From Edaphobacter sp. (lineage in GTDB: Bacteria; Acidobacteriota; Terriglobia; Terriglobales; Acidobacteriaceae): a stretch of DNA of 64,000 nucleotides. The notes below the pieces were generated by a model. It did not search any database. It worked only from the letters and a program-made list of their open reading frames with translations, and was not told the origin of the DNA. How positions within the stretch are numbered: position 1 is the first letter of the stretch; every line of letters begins with the position of its first letter. Location of the stretch: the NCBI RefSeq assembly GCF_028283685.1, contig NZ_JAPWKF010000006.1, forward strand, positions 21,729-85,728. The letters are read 5' to 3'. A program made the position numbers and the translations under genes. Below, one piece after another: positions 25,721 to 37,567 of this stretch.

Positions 25721-27046
25721 CTACAGCATGCGGCAGAGAATGCACTTCAGATAGAAGGTCTCGGGAAGGGTGAGGATCTCGGGATGGTCGGGTGCGGCGG
25801 CGCGGGTCTCGAGCACCTGGACGCGGCGTCCGGCGTCGGCTGCGGCCGAGACGATGGCGGAGAGGAAGTCCTCGCGCGAGACGTGGTGCGAGCAGGAGCA
25901 GGTGACCAGGGTGCCTCCTGCGGGCAGCATCTTCATGGCGCGGAGATTGAGCTCCTTGTAGCCGCGCAGGGCGCCTTCGACGGCGCGTTTGGACTTGGCG
26001 AAGGCGGGCGGGTCGAGCACGATGGTGTCGAAGCGCTGGCTGGTGGCCTCGTACTCGCGGAGCAGCTCGAAGGCGTCGGCCTCGATCCAGTCGACCTCGG
26101 CGCGAAGGATGCCGCGATTCAGCTCAAGGTTGCGGTCGGCCACTTCCAGAGCGGACCGGCTGGCGTCGACTCCGGTGACGTGGTCGCAGGTGCGCGCCAT
26201 GTGCAGGGCGAAGCCGCCCTGGTAGGTGCAGACGTCGAGGGCGCGGCCGTGCGCGTGGGCGGCAGCGGCGGCGTAGTTGAGGCGCTGGTCGAGGAAGGCC
26301 CCGGTCTTCTGCCCGGCGGAGGCGTCGTAGTGCAGCTGCAGGCCGTTGATGGTGAAGACGGTGGCGAGCTTCGGCTCGTCGTTCTCGTTGGCGGAGAACA
26401 ACGGCGCGGAGGGCGCAGGGGCGAGCTCTTCCAGCTCGCGGACGCGCGGGTCGGGCCGCTCGACGATGGTGGCGACCCGGTCGCCGAAGTGCCCGCGGAC
26501 GGCGGAGGTGAAGACCTCGCGGACGTCGTCCTGCGCCGTGCCCTGGGCGAGCAGCTGGAGGATGACGAGGTCGTTGTAGCGGTCGGCGACGATGCCGGGG
26601 AGCTGGTCGGCCTCGGCGAAGACGAGACGGCAGGAGTCGTTGGTTGTGTCTGTCGGCGCGAGCGCGGAGCGCAAAGTGAGGGCGGAGGCGAGGCGGAACT
26701 CGAGGTCGGCGAGATAGGCCTCGCGGGTGAGCTTCGGTTCGGCGCTGACCACGCGGACGGCGATCTGCGAGGCTGCGCTCCACAGGCCGGAGCCGACGGG
26801 GATGCCGCGGTTGTCGAGGACAGCGACGAGCGCGCCGGGGGCGATCGACTCCTCGTCGAGCGCGGGCGTGATGGCTTCGAGGTCGGAGCGGTAGACCCAG
26901 AGGTGACCGGCGCGAAGGCGGTCGGCGGCGCGGCGGGAGATGGTCACCGCAGGGCCGTGCGCGGCGCCGGGTTCGAGGCGCGGCTCGCGCTCGCGGGCGT
27001 CGTTGCGGGGCTTGGTGGCGCGGTGGGGCTGGTGCTCTCTGGGCAT
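25721..27046 (-). CDS. rlmI: 23S rRNA (cytosine) methyltransferase RlmI-like
   Basis: 441 aa from ATG 27046; the longer frame runs into a dispersed repeat and is rejected. An N-terminal PUA-like domain (RAADRLRAGHLWVYRSD) is followed by an RlmI middle region (FAEADQLPGIVADRYND) and a Rossmann SAM domain (DVCTYQGGFALHMA, GVDASRSAL, DPPAFAKSK, CSCSHHVS). E. coli RlmI methylates C1962 of 23S rRNA. This protein has a basic N-terminal extension of about 30 residues. The CSCSH motif corresponds to the catalytic Cys region. Confidence 0.88.
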   Translation of the reverse strand: MPREHQPHRATKPRNDAREREPRLEPGAAHGPAVTISRRAADRLRAGHLWVYRSDLEAITPALDEESIAPGALVAVLDNRGIPVGSGLWSAASQIAVRVVSAEPKLTREAYLADLEFRLASALTLRSALAPTDTTNDSCRLVFAEADQLPGIVADRYNDLVILQLLAQGTAQDDVREVFTSAVRGHFGDRVATIVERPDPRVRELEELAPAPSAPLFSANENDEPKLATVFTINGLQLHYDASAGQKTGAFLDQRLNYAAAAAHAHGRALDVCTYQGGFALHMARTCDHVTGVDASRSALEVADRNLELNRGILRAEVDWIEADAFELLREYEATSQRFDTIVLDPPAFAKSKRAVEGALRGYKELNLRAMKMLPAGGTLVTCSCSHHVSREDFLSAIVSAAADAGRRVQVLETRAAAPDHPEILTLPETFYLKCILCRML

Positions 27047-27090
27047 CTGTTTATGGTCGCATGAATGGAGGCGGGGGCGGCGTGGATGTC

Positions 27091-27148
27091 GTGGTGGTCG
27101 AAAAGCGGGTTTCTCCACTCCGCGCTTTGCGCTCCGGTCGAAATGACC
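27091..27148 (+). repeat. Dispersed TGGTCGAAnAGCnGGT...ATGAC repeat
   Basis: TGGTCGAAAAGCGGGTTTCT followed by CCACTCCGCGC and CGGTCGAAATGAC, closely matching 41321-41373 in length and order. Confidence 0.65.
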
Positions 27149-27252
27149 ATGCAAAGGCACAGCGCAAGGAAGACCGGAAGCGCAATGAAATTACATAGGA
27201 ATGTCGAACAGAGAGGCCAGCCCTTGCGATTGATAGCATCGTTAGCTGGAGC

Positions 27253-28467
27253 GTGTGCGTGCAGAGCGTGGATGTAGTGGTGCTGGGTGGTGGCGCGGCG
27301 GGGCTGATGGCTGCGATCGAGGCGGGGCGGCGCGGGCGCAGGGTGGTGGTGCTCGATCACGCCGAGCGCGTGGGCAAGAAGATCCTCATCTCGGGCGGCG
27401 GGCGCTGCAACTTCACCAACGTCAATGCGCGGGCGGAGAACCTGCTCTCCGGCAATCCGCACTTTGCCAAGTCGGCGATGGCGGGGTTCCGGCCTGCCGA
27501 CATCGTCGCGCTGGTGGAGAAGCACGGTATCCCGTATCACGAGAAGACGCTGGGGCAGCTGTTCTGCGACCGCTCGGCACAGGAGATCGTCACCATGCTG
27601 GAGCGCGAGTGCCGCGATGCATCGGTGACGATCGTGACCGGTACGACGATCGGCGCGGTGCGGCAGGCGGATGCGGGCGGCTTCGTGGTGGAGAGTTCGT
27701 CGGGAGCGTTTCGCGCGGCGTCGGTGATCGTCGCCACGGGCGGCCTCTCGATCCCGAAGATGGGCGCGACGGACTTCGGCTACCGTCTGGCGACGCAGTT
27801 CGGTATCGGCGTGGCGGCGTGCCGTCCGGCGCTGGTGCCGCTGGTCTTCGGCGAAGAGGACCGCGAGAATTGGTGCGATCTGTCCGGCCTCTCGGCGGAG
27901 GCGGTGGCCGAGGCGGAGGTGACGCCGGAGACGCGAAAGATGACCGGTGCGCGCCGTCCTGTGCCGTTCCGCGAGAAGCTGCTGGTGACGCATCGCGGCC
28001 TGAGCGGTCCGGTGATCCTGCAGGCTTCGAGCTACTGGCAGCCGGGAAAGACGATTGCGCTGGACCTGGCGCCGGGGGTGCGGTGGACGGCTCCTCTGCT
28101 GGAGAAGAATGCGCGGCGCGATGCCGCGGCGGCGGTGGCGGCGCTGCGGCCGGTGCTTCCGGCGCGAATGGCGGAGCGCTGGGTCGCAGTGCACGCTCCG
28201 CAGGGATGGACGAATGCGGCGATCGAGCAGATGGAGCGCGGGCTGCACGAGTGGCGGGTGATCCCCGCAGGCACGGAGGGCTACGCCAAGGCGGAGGTCA
28301 CGGCCGGCGGCGTCGACACGAGCGAGCTGGATGCGGCAACCATGGAGGCGAAGCGTGTTCCAGGGCTGTACTTCATCGGCGAGGTGGTGGATGTGACCGG
28401 CTGGCTGGGCGGGTACAACTTCCAGTGGGCCTGGGCGTCGGGGGCGGCTGCCGGGCGGTCGGCTTGA
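27253..28467 (+). CDS. YhiN/HI0933-family FAD-dependent oxidoreductase
   Basis: 404 aa. It starts at GTG 27253; GTG 27259 is also possible. FAD/NAD Rossmann motif VVVLGGGAAGLMAAIEAG (residues 8-25), then VGKKILISGGGRCNFTNVN typical of the BaiN/HI0933 group, VIVATGGLSIPKMGATDFGY, and a C-terminal GEVVDVTGWLGGYNFQWAWA motif. Some members (BaiN) reduce bile-acid intermediates, but most are uncharacterised flavoproteins. It is divergent from rlmI. Confidence 0.88.
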   Translation: MCVQSVDVVVLGGGAAGLMAAIEAGRRGRRVVVLDHAERVGKKILISGGGRCNFTNVNARAENLLSGNPHFAKSAMAGFRPADIVALVEKHGIPYHEKTLGQLFCDRSAQEIVTMLERECRDASVTIVTGTTIGAVRQADAGGFVVESSSGAFRAASVIVATGGLSIPKMGATDFGYRLATQFGIGVAACRPALVPLVFGEEDRENWCDLSGLSAEAVAEAEVTPETRKMTGARRPVPFREKLLVTHRGLSGPVILQASSYWQPGKTIALDLAPGVRWTAPLLEKNARRDAAAAVAALRPVLPARMAERWVAVHAPQGWTNAAIEQMERGLHEWRVIPAGTEGYAKAEVTAGGVDTSELDAATMEAKRVPGLYFIGEVVDVTGWLGGYNFQWAWASGAAAGRSA

Positions 28468-28658
28468 GTTGCAGATTGCAGCAGCCAGAGTAAGCAGCTT
28501 TGTTGGCGCTGTTGGCTTTGTTAGGACACCGCTTCAGCCGTGTCGTCGATGGGGCGTGGGGTAACCATTGCATCACTAACCCAACAAGGTCATTGACTTA
28601 GCGTCCGCGGCTTATGAGGATCGGCGCAGGTGTCTGCGTAGAGCTGTAAGCACGCCGT

Positions 28659-31600
28659 ATGGGTCAGGATCCTTTTCGCCAATTCGCCGACGGCTGTATG
28701 CGCGTGTGCGCGGCTGCGACGGCTTGCGGGTCGGCCTCTCTTCTTTTTCTCTCCTCGTTCTTCTCTCCTGCGTTGATGGCGCAGCAGTCGCTGACCGCTC
28801 CCTGGCAGCCGCTGGGGCCGGTGCAGGTGACGACCTCTGCCTATGGCAAGGTGACGGGGCGCGTGACGTCGATCGCCGTCGATCCGGCGGACGCTACGGG
28901 CAACACGGTGTATCTGGGAACGACGGGCGGCGGGGTGTGGCGGTCGGTGAATGCGCTGGCACCTGCAGCGTCGGTGAGCTTTGCTCCGCTGACCGATACG
29001 CTGCCGGTCTTCAGTCTGAGTGCGGGGTCCTCGGCGTTGCCTTCGCTGGCGATCGGTGCACTCTCGGCGGCGAACGGTGTGGTGCTGGCGGGTACGGGCG
29101 ATCCCAACAATGCTGCGGACTCGTACTACGGCGAGGGAGTTCTGCGCTCGGCTGACGATGGCGTGACGTGGACGGTGGCGCGCATCTCGCAGGATGGGAC
29201 TTACGGCACGCACAGCTTCGCCGGTCTGGCGTTTGCGGGGTTTGCGTGGAGCACGGCGTCGCCGGGGACGGTCGTAGCGGCGGTGACCAACTCGGGCGAG
29301 GGTGCGCTGGTGGGCGCGGCCAACGCGAGCAGCGTGATGGGGCTGTATTACTCGACCGACGCCGGGGTGACGTGGCAGATGGCGACCGTGATGGACGGCA
29401 GCCAGTATGTGCAGCGTCCGCGGATCGCGGGCAGCTACAGCGGCAACGCGGCGACGGCGGTGGTATGGAACCCGGTGCGCAAAAAGTTCTACGCCGCGGT
29501 GCGCTATCACGGCTACTACGAGTCGGCCGATGGCGCGACGTGGACGCGGCTGGCGGCGCAGCCGGGGGCCGGGCTGACGGCGGCGGCGTGTCCGGCGAAT
29601 ACCGATCTCGTCGGCTCGCTGGGATGCCCGATCTTTCGTGGCGCGCTGGCGGTGGAGCCGGTCTCGGGCGATATGGTTGCGCTGACGGTGGACGCGGCGA
29701 ATCTCGACCAGGGGTTGTGGCGCGATGCGTGCGCGGAGGCTTCAGGCGCGTGTGCGGGAGCGGTGAGCTTCGCGCAGCGGCTGGGTGGCAGCTCGCTGGA
29801 TCTGGGCAGCGCGGGCACCTCCGGTAACGCCACGGCGATCGCGCAGGCGAGCTACAACCTCGCGCTGGCCGCGGTGGCCAGCGGCACCGACATGCTGGTC
29901 TTTGCGGGGACGGAGGATCTGTATCGCTGCTCGCTGGCGTCGGGCTGCGCGACGATGCGCAACACCACCAACGCGCTGAACGGATGCGCGGCCCCGGCGA
30001 AGGTGGCCCCGGCGCAGCATGCGATTGCGGCGGTGGCACGGCCCCGGAGCGCCGGTGATCTTTGTGGGGAACGACGGCGGTCTGTGGCGCTCCAGCGACG
30101 GGGTAAACCAGCAGGGGACGCTGTGTTCGAGCGACGATGCGGCGCACTTCGAGAACCTGAACGGCGCGCTGGGCTCGCTGGCGATGGTGCAGTCGCTGGC
30201 GGCGCATCCGACAGACGCGGGGACGCTGCTGGCAGGCATGGGAGCCAACGGCACGGCGGCGACGGCCTCTGCCTCGGCGGCTGGGGCATGGACGCAGGTT
30301 GCGGCGGGCGAGGGCGGCAACGTGGCCATCGATCCGAACGATCCTTCGCTCTGGTACGTCACGAACGGAGCTGGCGTCAGCATTCATCGCTGCGCCAGTG
30401 GTGCTGCCTGCGCATCGACGGATTTTGCCGGGCTGCCGACGCTCGGCGCGGCGCAGGTAGCCTACGACCTGACGGAGGCGCAGACGCCGTGGCTGCTCGA
30501 TCCGGGGGCGACGGGCAACCTGTTGCTGGGGACGTGCCGTGTGTGGCGCGGTCCGGCGACGGACGGTGCGCTGTGGTCGGCGAGTAACACGATCAGCGCC
30601 ATGCTTTCGGGATCGCAGGAACCGGCCTGCGTCACGCTGAATGGGATGGTGCGCTCGCTGGCGGCGGGTGGGCCGGTCGTGAATGCAGCGGCGGCGCAGA
30701 GTACAGGCTCGCAGGTGATGTATGCGGGGATGGCGGGGCTGTTGTCGGGAGGCGCGGGTGGAGGCGGGCATGTCTTCGTGACGCAGGGCGCGGATACGGC
30801 GTCCGCGGCGACGGTGTGGAGCGATGTGGGTGCATCGCCGGTGACGACGAACGGTGGCTCGCCGGTATTCAACGCGGCTGGTTATGACGTGGCTGCGCTG
30901 ACGGTCGATCCGCACGACGCGACGGGGCGCACGGTGTATGCGGCGATACGCGGGATGGATGTGACCAACCTGTATCGCTCGACCACGGCGGGCGCGAGCT
31001 GGGCGAATATCACGCGCAACCTGCCGCCTCTGCCGGCGAACGCGGTGGCGGTGGACCCGAACGACGCCAACACGGTGTACGTGGCGCTGGATGCGGGCGT
31101 GTATGTGACCTCTGCCGTGACGACGTGCGAGACCCAGAACTGCTGGAGCCGGTATGGCACCGGTCTGCCGGATGCTCCGGCGATGGCGCTGGTGACCGGC
31201 GCTGCGCTGCCGACGGGCGATGGCCGCACTGGAGTACTGCGGGTGGGCACATATGGCCGCGGGGTGTGGCAGGTTCCGCTGCTGACGGCGGCGAACGTGT
31301 CGGCGGGGACGCCTGCGATCGCGCTGTCGCCGGTGTCGCTGAGCTTTGCCAGCCAGGCGGTGTCGACGGCGAGCGCCACGCAGACGATGACGGTGACGAA
31401 TACGGGCAGCGCTCCGCTGACGGTGGCGCAGCTGGCGATCTCCGAGGCACAGCTGCCGCTGGGGCCGCAGGCGGAGTTTACGGAGACCGACAACTGCACG
31501 TCGGCAGCCGTTGCCGTGGGGCAGAGCTGCACGGTCAACATTCGGTTTGTTCCGGCGGCGGCGGGAGAGCGGTCGGCGACGATGACGATCTACGGCAACG

Positions 31601-33072
31601 TCAGCGGCGGGCAGGCGACGGCGCAGCTGACCGGCACGGCGACGGCCGCCGTGGGGGGAGTGACGCTGCTGCCGAACTCGCTCAGCTTCGCCGAGACGGC
31701 GGTAAACGCAGTCTCGGCGGCGCAGAACATTACGGTCTCGAATACGGGAAGCGGAGCGGTGGCGCTGGCGAATGCTGCGGTGTCGGGCGGCTTCACCATC
31801 ACGGCGACGACCTGCAGCGGCTCGCTGGCGGCGGATACGTCGTGCGCGTACGGCGTGGCGTTCGCGCCGAAGGCCTCGGGGCCGCTGGGCGGGACGTTCT
31901 CGATGACGGCGGGCAGCGTGGCGCTGAGCGCGGCTCTCTCGGGAACGGGTGCGCTGCCTGCGACGGATACGCTGGCTCCCACCTCGCTGAGCTTCGCGGC
32001 GCAGCCTCTGGGCGTGCCAGGCGCGGCGCAGAAGGTAACCCTGACCAATGTGGGCGACGTGGCGCTGACGCTGATTGCGACGGCGACGACGGGCGACTTT
32101 GCGGCGACCAACGGCTGCGGCAGCTCGCTGGCGGCGCATGCGACGTGCGCCATCAGCGTGGCGTTCGCGCCGAAGGCGCTGGGCGCGGAGGCAGGCACGC
32201 TGACGGTGTCGGATGCGTACCGTTCGCAGACGGTGGCGTTGGCGGGGACAGGGATTGCACCGGCAGGTGTATCGCTGTCGCCGCTGGGCGGGGTCGCGTT
32301 TCCGGCGACGGGCGTGGGACTGGCCTCGGCTCCATCGGTGGTGACGCTGGTCAACAACGGAGGCCAGCCGCTGACGATCTCCTCGATCGCGGTCAGCGGC
32401 GACTTCAGCATCGTGCCGGGTTCGAACAGCTGCACGGCGACGCTGGCGGTGGGTTCGAGCTGTGCGATGCAGGTTGCATTCACGCCGACGGCGACGGGTG
32501 GACGTACGGGGACGATCAGCGTGGCGTCGAGCGCGGTGAACTCGCCGCAGACGCTGCCGCTGACGGGAACGGGTGTGGACTTCGCGCTGGTCGCCGATGG
32601 GCCAGCCTCGGCGACGGTGACGGCGGGGCAGAGCGCAAGCTACGCGCTGCGGCTGACGCCTGCCGCTGCGGTGCCGGGCATCAACGCCACGCTGAGCTGC
32701 AGCGGCCTGCCGCAGTATGCGAGCTGCAATCTTTCGCCCGCCAGCGTGGCAATGAGCGGCGGCGCGGCGATCGTCCAGGTAACGGTGGCGACCGGGGGCT
32801 CGACGGCCTTGCTGCGACGAGGCGATGCGGTTGTGCTGGCGATGCTGTGTCCCGTGATGGTGTTCGCGCTGCGGCGCAAGAGGGTGCTGGCGGCGCTGGT
32901 ACTTTCAGCGCTGGTGGTGGCGGGAGGGTGCGGGTCGGGGCGGGCGATTCCCGACTCCGGTGCTCCGGGTACGGTCGGCGTGACGACGCCGAAGGGGAGT
33001 TATACGGTGACCGTGATGGCTGTGGGGAGCGGGCTGACGCGGTCGGTGGCGCTTACGCTGGTGGTGCAGTAA
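28659..33072 (+). pseudogene. Very large secreted beta-propeller protein with four choice-of-anchor-D repeats, frameshifted
   Basis: The first part (28659 to about 30038) has a signal peptide (SASLLFLSSFFSPALMAQ) and VPS10/BNR-like propeller blades (SIAVDPADATGNTVYLGTTG, YYSTDAGVTW). The match resumes one frame away from 30040 (PVIFVGNDGGLWRSSDG); one extra C near 30039 restores it, giving about 1470 aa. Four ASH/choice-of-anchor-D domains follow (about 31320-31650, 31660-31960, 31970-32260, 32270-32580; LSFASQAVSTASATQTMTVT). Near the end is a hydrophobic segment with basic residues (FALRRKRV) and a final Ig-like strand region. It is probably a surface or adhesion protein. It could be a true pseudogene or an indel artefact. 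Confidence 0.75.
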
Positions 33073-33103
33073 CCCGGCTGGCGATCGATTGCCTTCATAA
33101 AGA

Positions 33104-33126
33104 AGGCGTGGCCGGGAGCCACGCCT
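33104..33126. terminator. Bidirectional terminator
   Basis: Perfect 9-bp stem AGGCGTGGC / GCCACGCCT with loop CGGGA, followed by CTTCTGTTTCC, between convergent genes ending at 33072 and 33150. Confidence 0.75.
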
Positions 33127-33149
33127 CTTCTGTTTCCTGTTCGCTGCGC

Positions 33150-34574
33150 CTAGCAGTGGACGATCTTGTTGGAGTCGATGGCGCGGGTGGCGTTGCGGGT
33201 GTCGATCACCAGCTGCGCCTGGTCGACGATCTCGGTGAAGTCGTACAGCGAGTGGTCGGTGTGGACCACGACGCAGTCGAACTCGCCGATGCGCTCGAGC
33301 GGGGTCGAGTGCATATCGAGGTGGTAGTGGCGGCCGCTGCCGACGGTCTCGAAGAAGGGATCGTTGTAGGCGACCTCGGCTCCGGCGTTGCGCAGCAGCT
33401 CGATGATGCCGAGCGCGGGCGACTCGCGCAGGTCGTCGACGTCGCGCTTGTAGGCGACGCCGAGTACCAGCACCTTGGCTCCGCGCAGTGTCTTGTCACG
33501 GCGCTGCAGGGCGCGTGCGGTGGTCTGCACGACAAAGGCGGGCATGGACTCGTTGATCTCGCCGGCCAGCTCGATGAACTTTGCCTGGATGCCGAACTGG
33601 CTGGCCTTCCAGTTGAGGTAGAACGGGTCGACCGGGATGCAGTGGCCTCCGACGCCGGGGCCGGGGTAGAAGGCCTGGAAGCCGAAGGGCTTGGTGCTGG
33701 CCGCCTCGATGACCTCCCAGATGTCGATGCCCATCTTCAGGCACAGCTGCTTCATCTCGTTGACCAGCGCAATGTTGACCGAGCGGTAGATGTTCTCGAG
33801 CAGCTTGGTCATCTCGGCTGCCGCTGGCGTGGAGACCGGCACCGTGCGGGTGAAGATGCTGCCGTAAAGCGCGGCGGCTGCTGCGGTGGCACGGGCTTCG
33901 ACGCCGCCGATGACCTTGGGGATCTCGCGGCGCGGCGTGATCATGTTGCCGGGATCTTCGCGCTCCGGTGAGAAGGCGACCATGATGCCGGACAAGTTGC
34001 CCGCTTCGCCATTCCGCTCGCCGGGCGTCTCGCCGTCGGCGGCGGCGCGGAGCACCTGCACGCTGCGCGCGGCGCCGTGGCGGTTGATGCTCTCGACGAT
34101 GATCTCTTCAGTAGTGCCGGGGTAGGTGGTGCTCTCAAGCACAACCAGCTGGCCCTCGCGCAGGTGCGGAGCGATCGCCTCGATGGTCGAGGTGACGTAG
34201 CTCATGTCCGGCGTGTGATCGTGGTTCAGCGGCGTGGGCACGCAGATCAGCACGGCGTCCATCTGTGCGATCTCGGCGAAGTTGGAGGTGGCATGAAAGC
34301 CCGACTTCTTCGCGGCGCGGATGTGCTCCGGCTCGATGCGGTGGATGTAGGAGCGGTTCTGGTTGAGGCTGTCGACCTTGGTCTGGTCGATATCGAAGCC
34401 GGTGACGCGGAACTTCTCTTCGCTGAACAGCAGCGTGAGCGGAAGTCCAACATAGCCGAGTCCGATGATGCCGACCTGCGCGGTACGGTTTTCGACGGCC
34501 TCGAGCCAGTGTGTCAGGCTCTCCCTACCGGTTGCAATCTGGGGAGTCCTTGCAAGGTGTGTTGTGGGCGTCAC
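33150..34574 (-). CDS. UDP-sugar 6-dehydrogenase (WbpO/TviB/WecC-like)
   Basis: 474 aa nucleotide-sugar dehydrogenase. NAD motif VGIIGLGYVGLPLTLLF (residues 34-50), VLESTTYPGTTEE, and the catalytic Cys in GPGVGGHCIPVDPFYL, with K and D of the active site in VLGVAYKRDVDDLRESP. It oxidises a UDP-HexNAc to the uronic acid for surface polysaccharide. An insertion (GETPGERNGEAGN) precedes the AFSPEREDPGN strand. It sits 9 bp downstream of an epimerase gene, a pairing like TviB-TviC or WbpO-WbpP, so UDP-GlcNAc/GalNAc uronic acids are the likely products. Confidence 0.85.
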   Translation of the reverse strand: MTPTTHLARTPQIATGRESLTHWLEAVENRTAQVGIIGLGYVGLPLTLLFSEEKFRVTGFDIDQTKVDSLNQNRSYIHRIEPEHIRAAKKSGFHATSNFAEIAQMDAVLICVPTPLNHDHTPDMSYVTSTIEAIAPHLREGQLVVLESTTYPGTTEEIIVESINRHGAARSVQVLRAAADGETPGERNGEAGNLSGIMVAFSPEREDPGNMITPRREIPKVIGGVEARATAAAAALYGSIFTRTVPVSTPAAAEMTKLLENIYRSVNIALVNEMKQLCLKMGIDIWEVIEAASTKPFGFQAFYPGPGVGGHCIPVDPFYLNWKASQFGIQAKFIELAGEINESMPAFVVQTTARALQRRDKTLRGAKVLVLGVAYKRDVDDLRESPALGIIELLRNAGAEVAYNDPFFETVGSGRHYHLDMHSTPLERIGEFDCVVVHTDHSLYDFTEIVDQAQLVIDTRNATRAIDSNKIVHC

Positions 34575-34583
34575 AGTTCTGTC

Positions 34584-35531
34584 CTATTCAGCAAATTCGT
34601 CGCGATACCATGCGACGGTGCGGCGTAGACCCTCTTCAAAGTCGGTTTGCGCAACGTATCCAAGAGCCTCGGAGGCTGCCGAGATATCCGCCAGGGAGTC
34701 GCGTACGTCTCCCTCACGCTCGGGCCCGTATAGTGGTGGATGCTCGAAACCGAGCAGGGTTGCAAGCGAAGCGTAGGTTTCGTTGAGGGTGTGGCGCTCG
34801 CCGCATGCAATGTTGAACACACGTCCGGCTGCCTTTGTTGCATCCGCCTCAAGCGCGAGGAGGTTGGCTTCCACCACGTTGGAGACATGGGTGAAGTCGC
34901 GTCCCTGCTCGCCGTCGCCGAAGATGGTCGGCCGCTCGCCCCGCATCATCATCAGGATAAACCGTGCCATAACGCCGGAGTAAGGAGAATCGGGCACCTG
35001 GCGCGAACCGAAGATGTTGAAGTAGCGCAGGCAGACGGTCTCAAGCCCATAGACGCGCCAATAGGCCTGCATGTACAGCTCGCCGGTCAGCTTCTGCACG
35101 GCATAGGGCGAAAGCGGCTGCGGGGCCATCGTCTCCACGCGGGGAAAGCCCGGCTGGTTGCCGTAGGCCGACGACGAAGCCGCATAGACGACGCGCTTCA
35201 CGCCTGCCAGCCGTGCGCCTTCCAGCACGTTAAAGGTGCCGCCGATATTGGTCTCGTGGCTGGGGCGGGGTTCCTTGACCGATCGCGGCACGCTGGGCAG
35301 AGCGCCCTCATGCAGCACATAGTCCATGCCTTCGCAGGCGCTGCGGACGGCCTCGGCGTCGGTGAGATCGACCTCGCGCAGTTCGATGCGGTCGAGGAGG
35401 GGCTCGATGTTCTTCCGAAGCCCGGTCTCGAAGTTGTCGAGTACGCGGACCTGCTGGCCGCGATCAACCAGGGCATGTGCAAGGTGCGATCCGATAAAGC
35501 CTGATCCGCCAGTAATTAAGTAGTTCGCCAA
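34584..35531 (-). CDS. NAD-dependent UDP-N-acetylhexosamine 4-epimerase (WbpP/TviC-like)
   Basis: 315 aa extended SDR. NAD motif LITGGSGFIGSHLA (residues 5-18), catalytic SSSAYG and Y-x3-K (SPYAVQK), RYFNIFGSRQVPDSPYSGV and FGDGEQGRDFTHV. These features match the UDP-GlcNAc 4-epimerase group (WbpP, TviC). It forms a two-gene operon with the dehydrogenase, for exopolysaccharide or O-antigen precursors. No glycosyltransferase locus is attached here. Confidence 0.88.
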   Translation of the reverse strand: MANYLITGGSGFIGSHLAHALVDRGQQVRVLDNFETGLRKNIEPLLDRIELREVDLTDAEAVRSACEGMDYVLHEGALPSVPRSVKEPRPSHETNIGGTFNVLEGARLAGVKRVVYAASSSAYGNQPGFPRVETMAPQPLSPYAVQKLTGELYMQAYWRVYGLETVCLRYFNIFGSRQVPDSPYSGVMARFILMMMRGERPTIFGDGEQGRDFTHVSNVVEANLLALEADATKAAGRVFNIACGERHTLNETYASLATLLGFEHPPLYGPEREGDVRDSLADISAASEALGYVAQTDFEEGLRRTVAWYRDEFAE

Positions 35532-35734
35532 GGGGTAGTTCGTATCCTGTTTTTAATAGTGCCTGTGTCTATATCTGACGCTCCGACAGGACAAAGGACT
35601 CATCCCGGGGAGCGCTGAAGGCGGTAATCGCTGGGGTACGCAGACGGCTTTTCCTTGCGCAGAGAGTTTTCCTCGTTTTGCACAGGAAATGGTGCGAATG
35701 GTGGAAAAGCTGAGGACGCAGCCTTGTAAGTGAC

Positions 35735-37234
<1,500 letters not shown>

Positions 37235-37322
37235 TGCCTTCGCTTCCTTTTGATGCGAATGAGCGCGGAAGAGTTCGCGCTTTGCCTGATGTGCTGGCAT
37301 ACTTTGAGCACGAGGAGGCTAG

Positions 37323-37523
37323 GTGCACTGGATCAACATGCATGTCCATCCCTGGCTCCTCCCTGTAGTTTCGCTGCTGATGCTTACGCAGGCTGTCTAT
37401 CTCGGCGTGCGCAGCAGGGCCGGACTTCGGCCGGAGGAGATTCCCGGTAAGCTCCGGGTTTTCTGGATGGCTTGCTTTGTCCTCGTTGGAACACTGGCCG
37501 TCATCGACCGGTTCAGCCGATAG
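37323..37523 (+). CDS. Small two-helix membrane protein
   Basis: 66 aa, GTG start at 37323 preceded by a strong GAGGAGG five bases away. Two hydrophobic helices (residues 10-28, LLPVVSLLMLTQAVYLGV; 47-62, VFWMACFVLVGTLAVI) are joined by a basic loop (RSRAGLRPEEIPGKLR). No family is recognised. It lies between photolyase and hpnI on the opposite strand. Confidence 0.55.
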   Translation: MHWINMHVHPWLLPVVSLLMLTQAVYLGVRSRAGLRPEEIPGKLRVFWMACFVLVGTLAVIDRFSR

Positions 37524-37567
37524 CCTCACCGCAACGCCGCTCATAGAGCTGCCGATCCGGTAAGCTC

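Noticed and set aside
29011..32139. 1042-aa minus-strand open frame opposite the anchor-D protein
   Set aside because: Same shadow effect, with extreme Arg/Pro composition and no recognisable motif.
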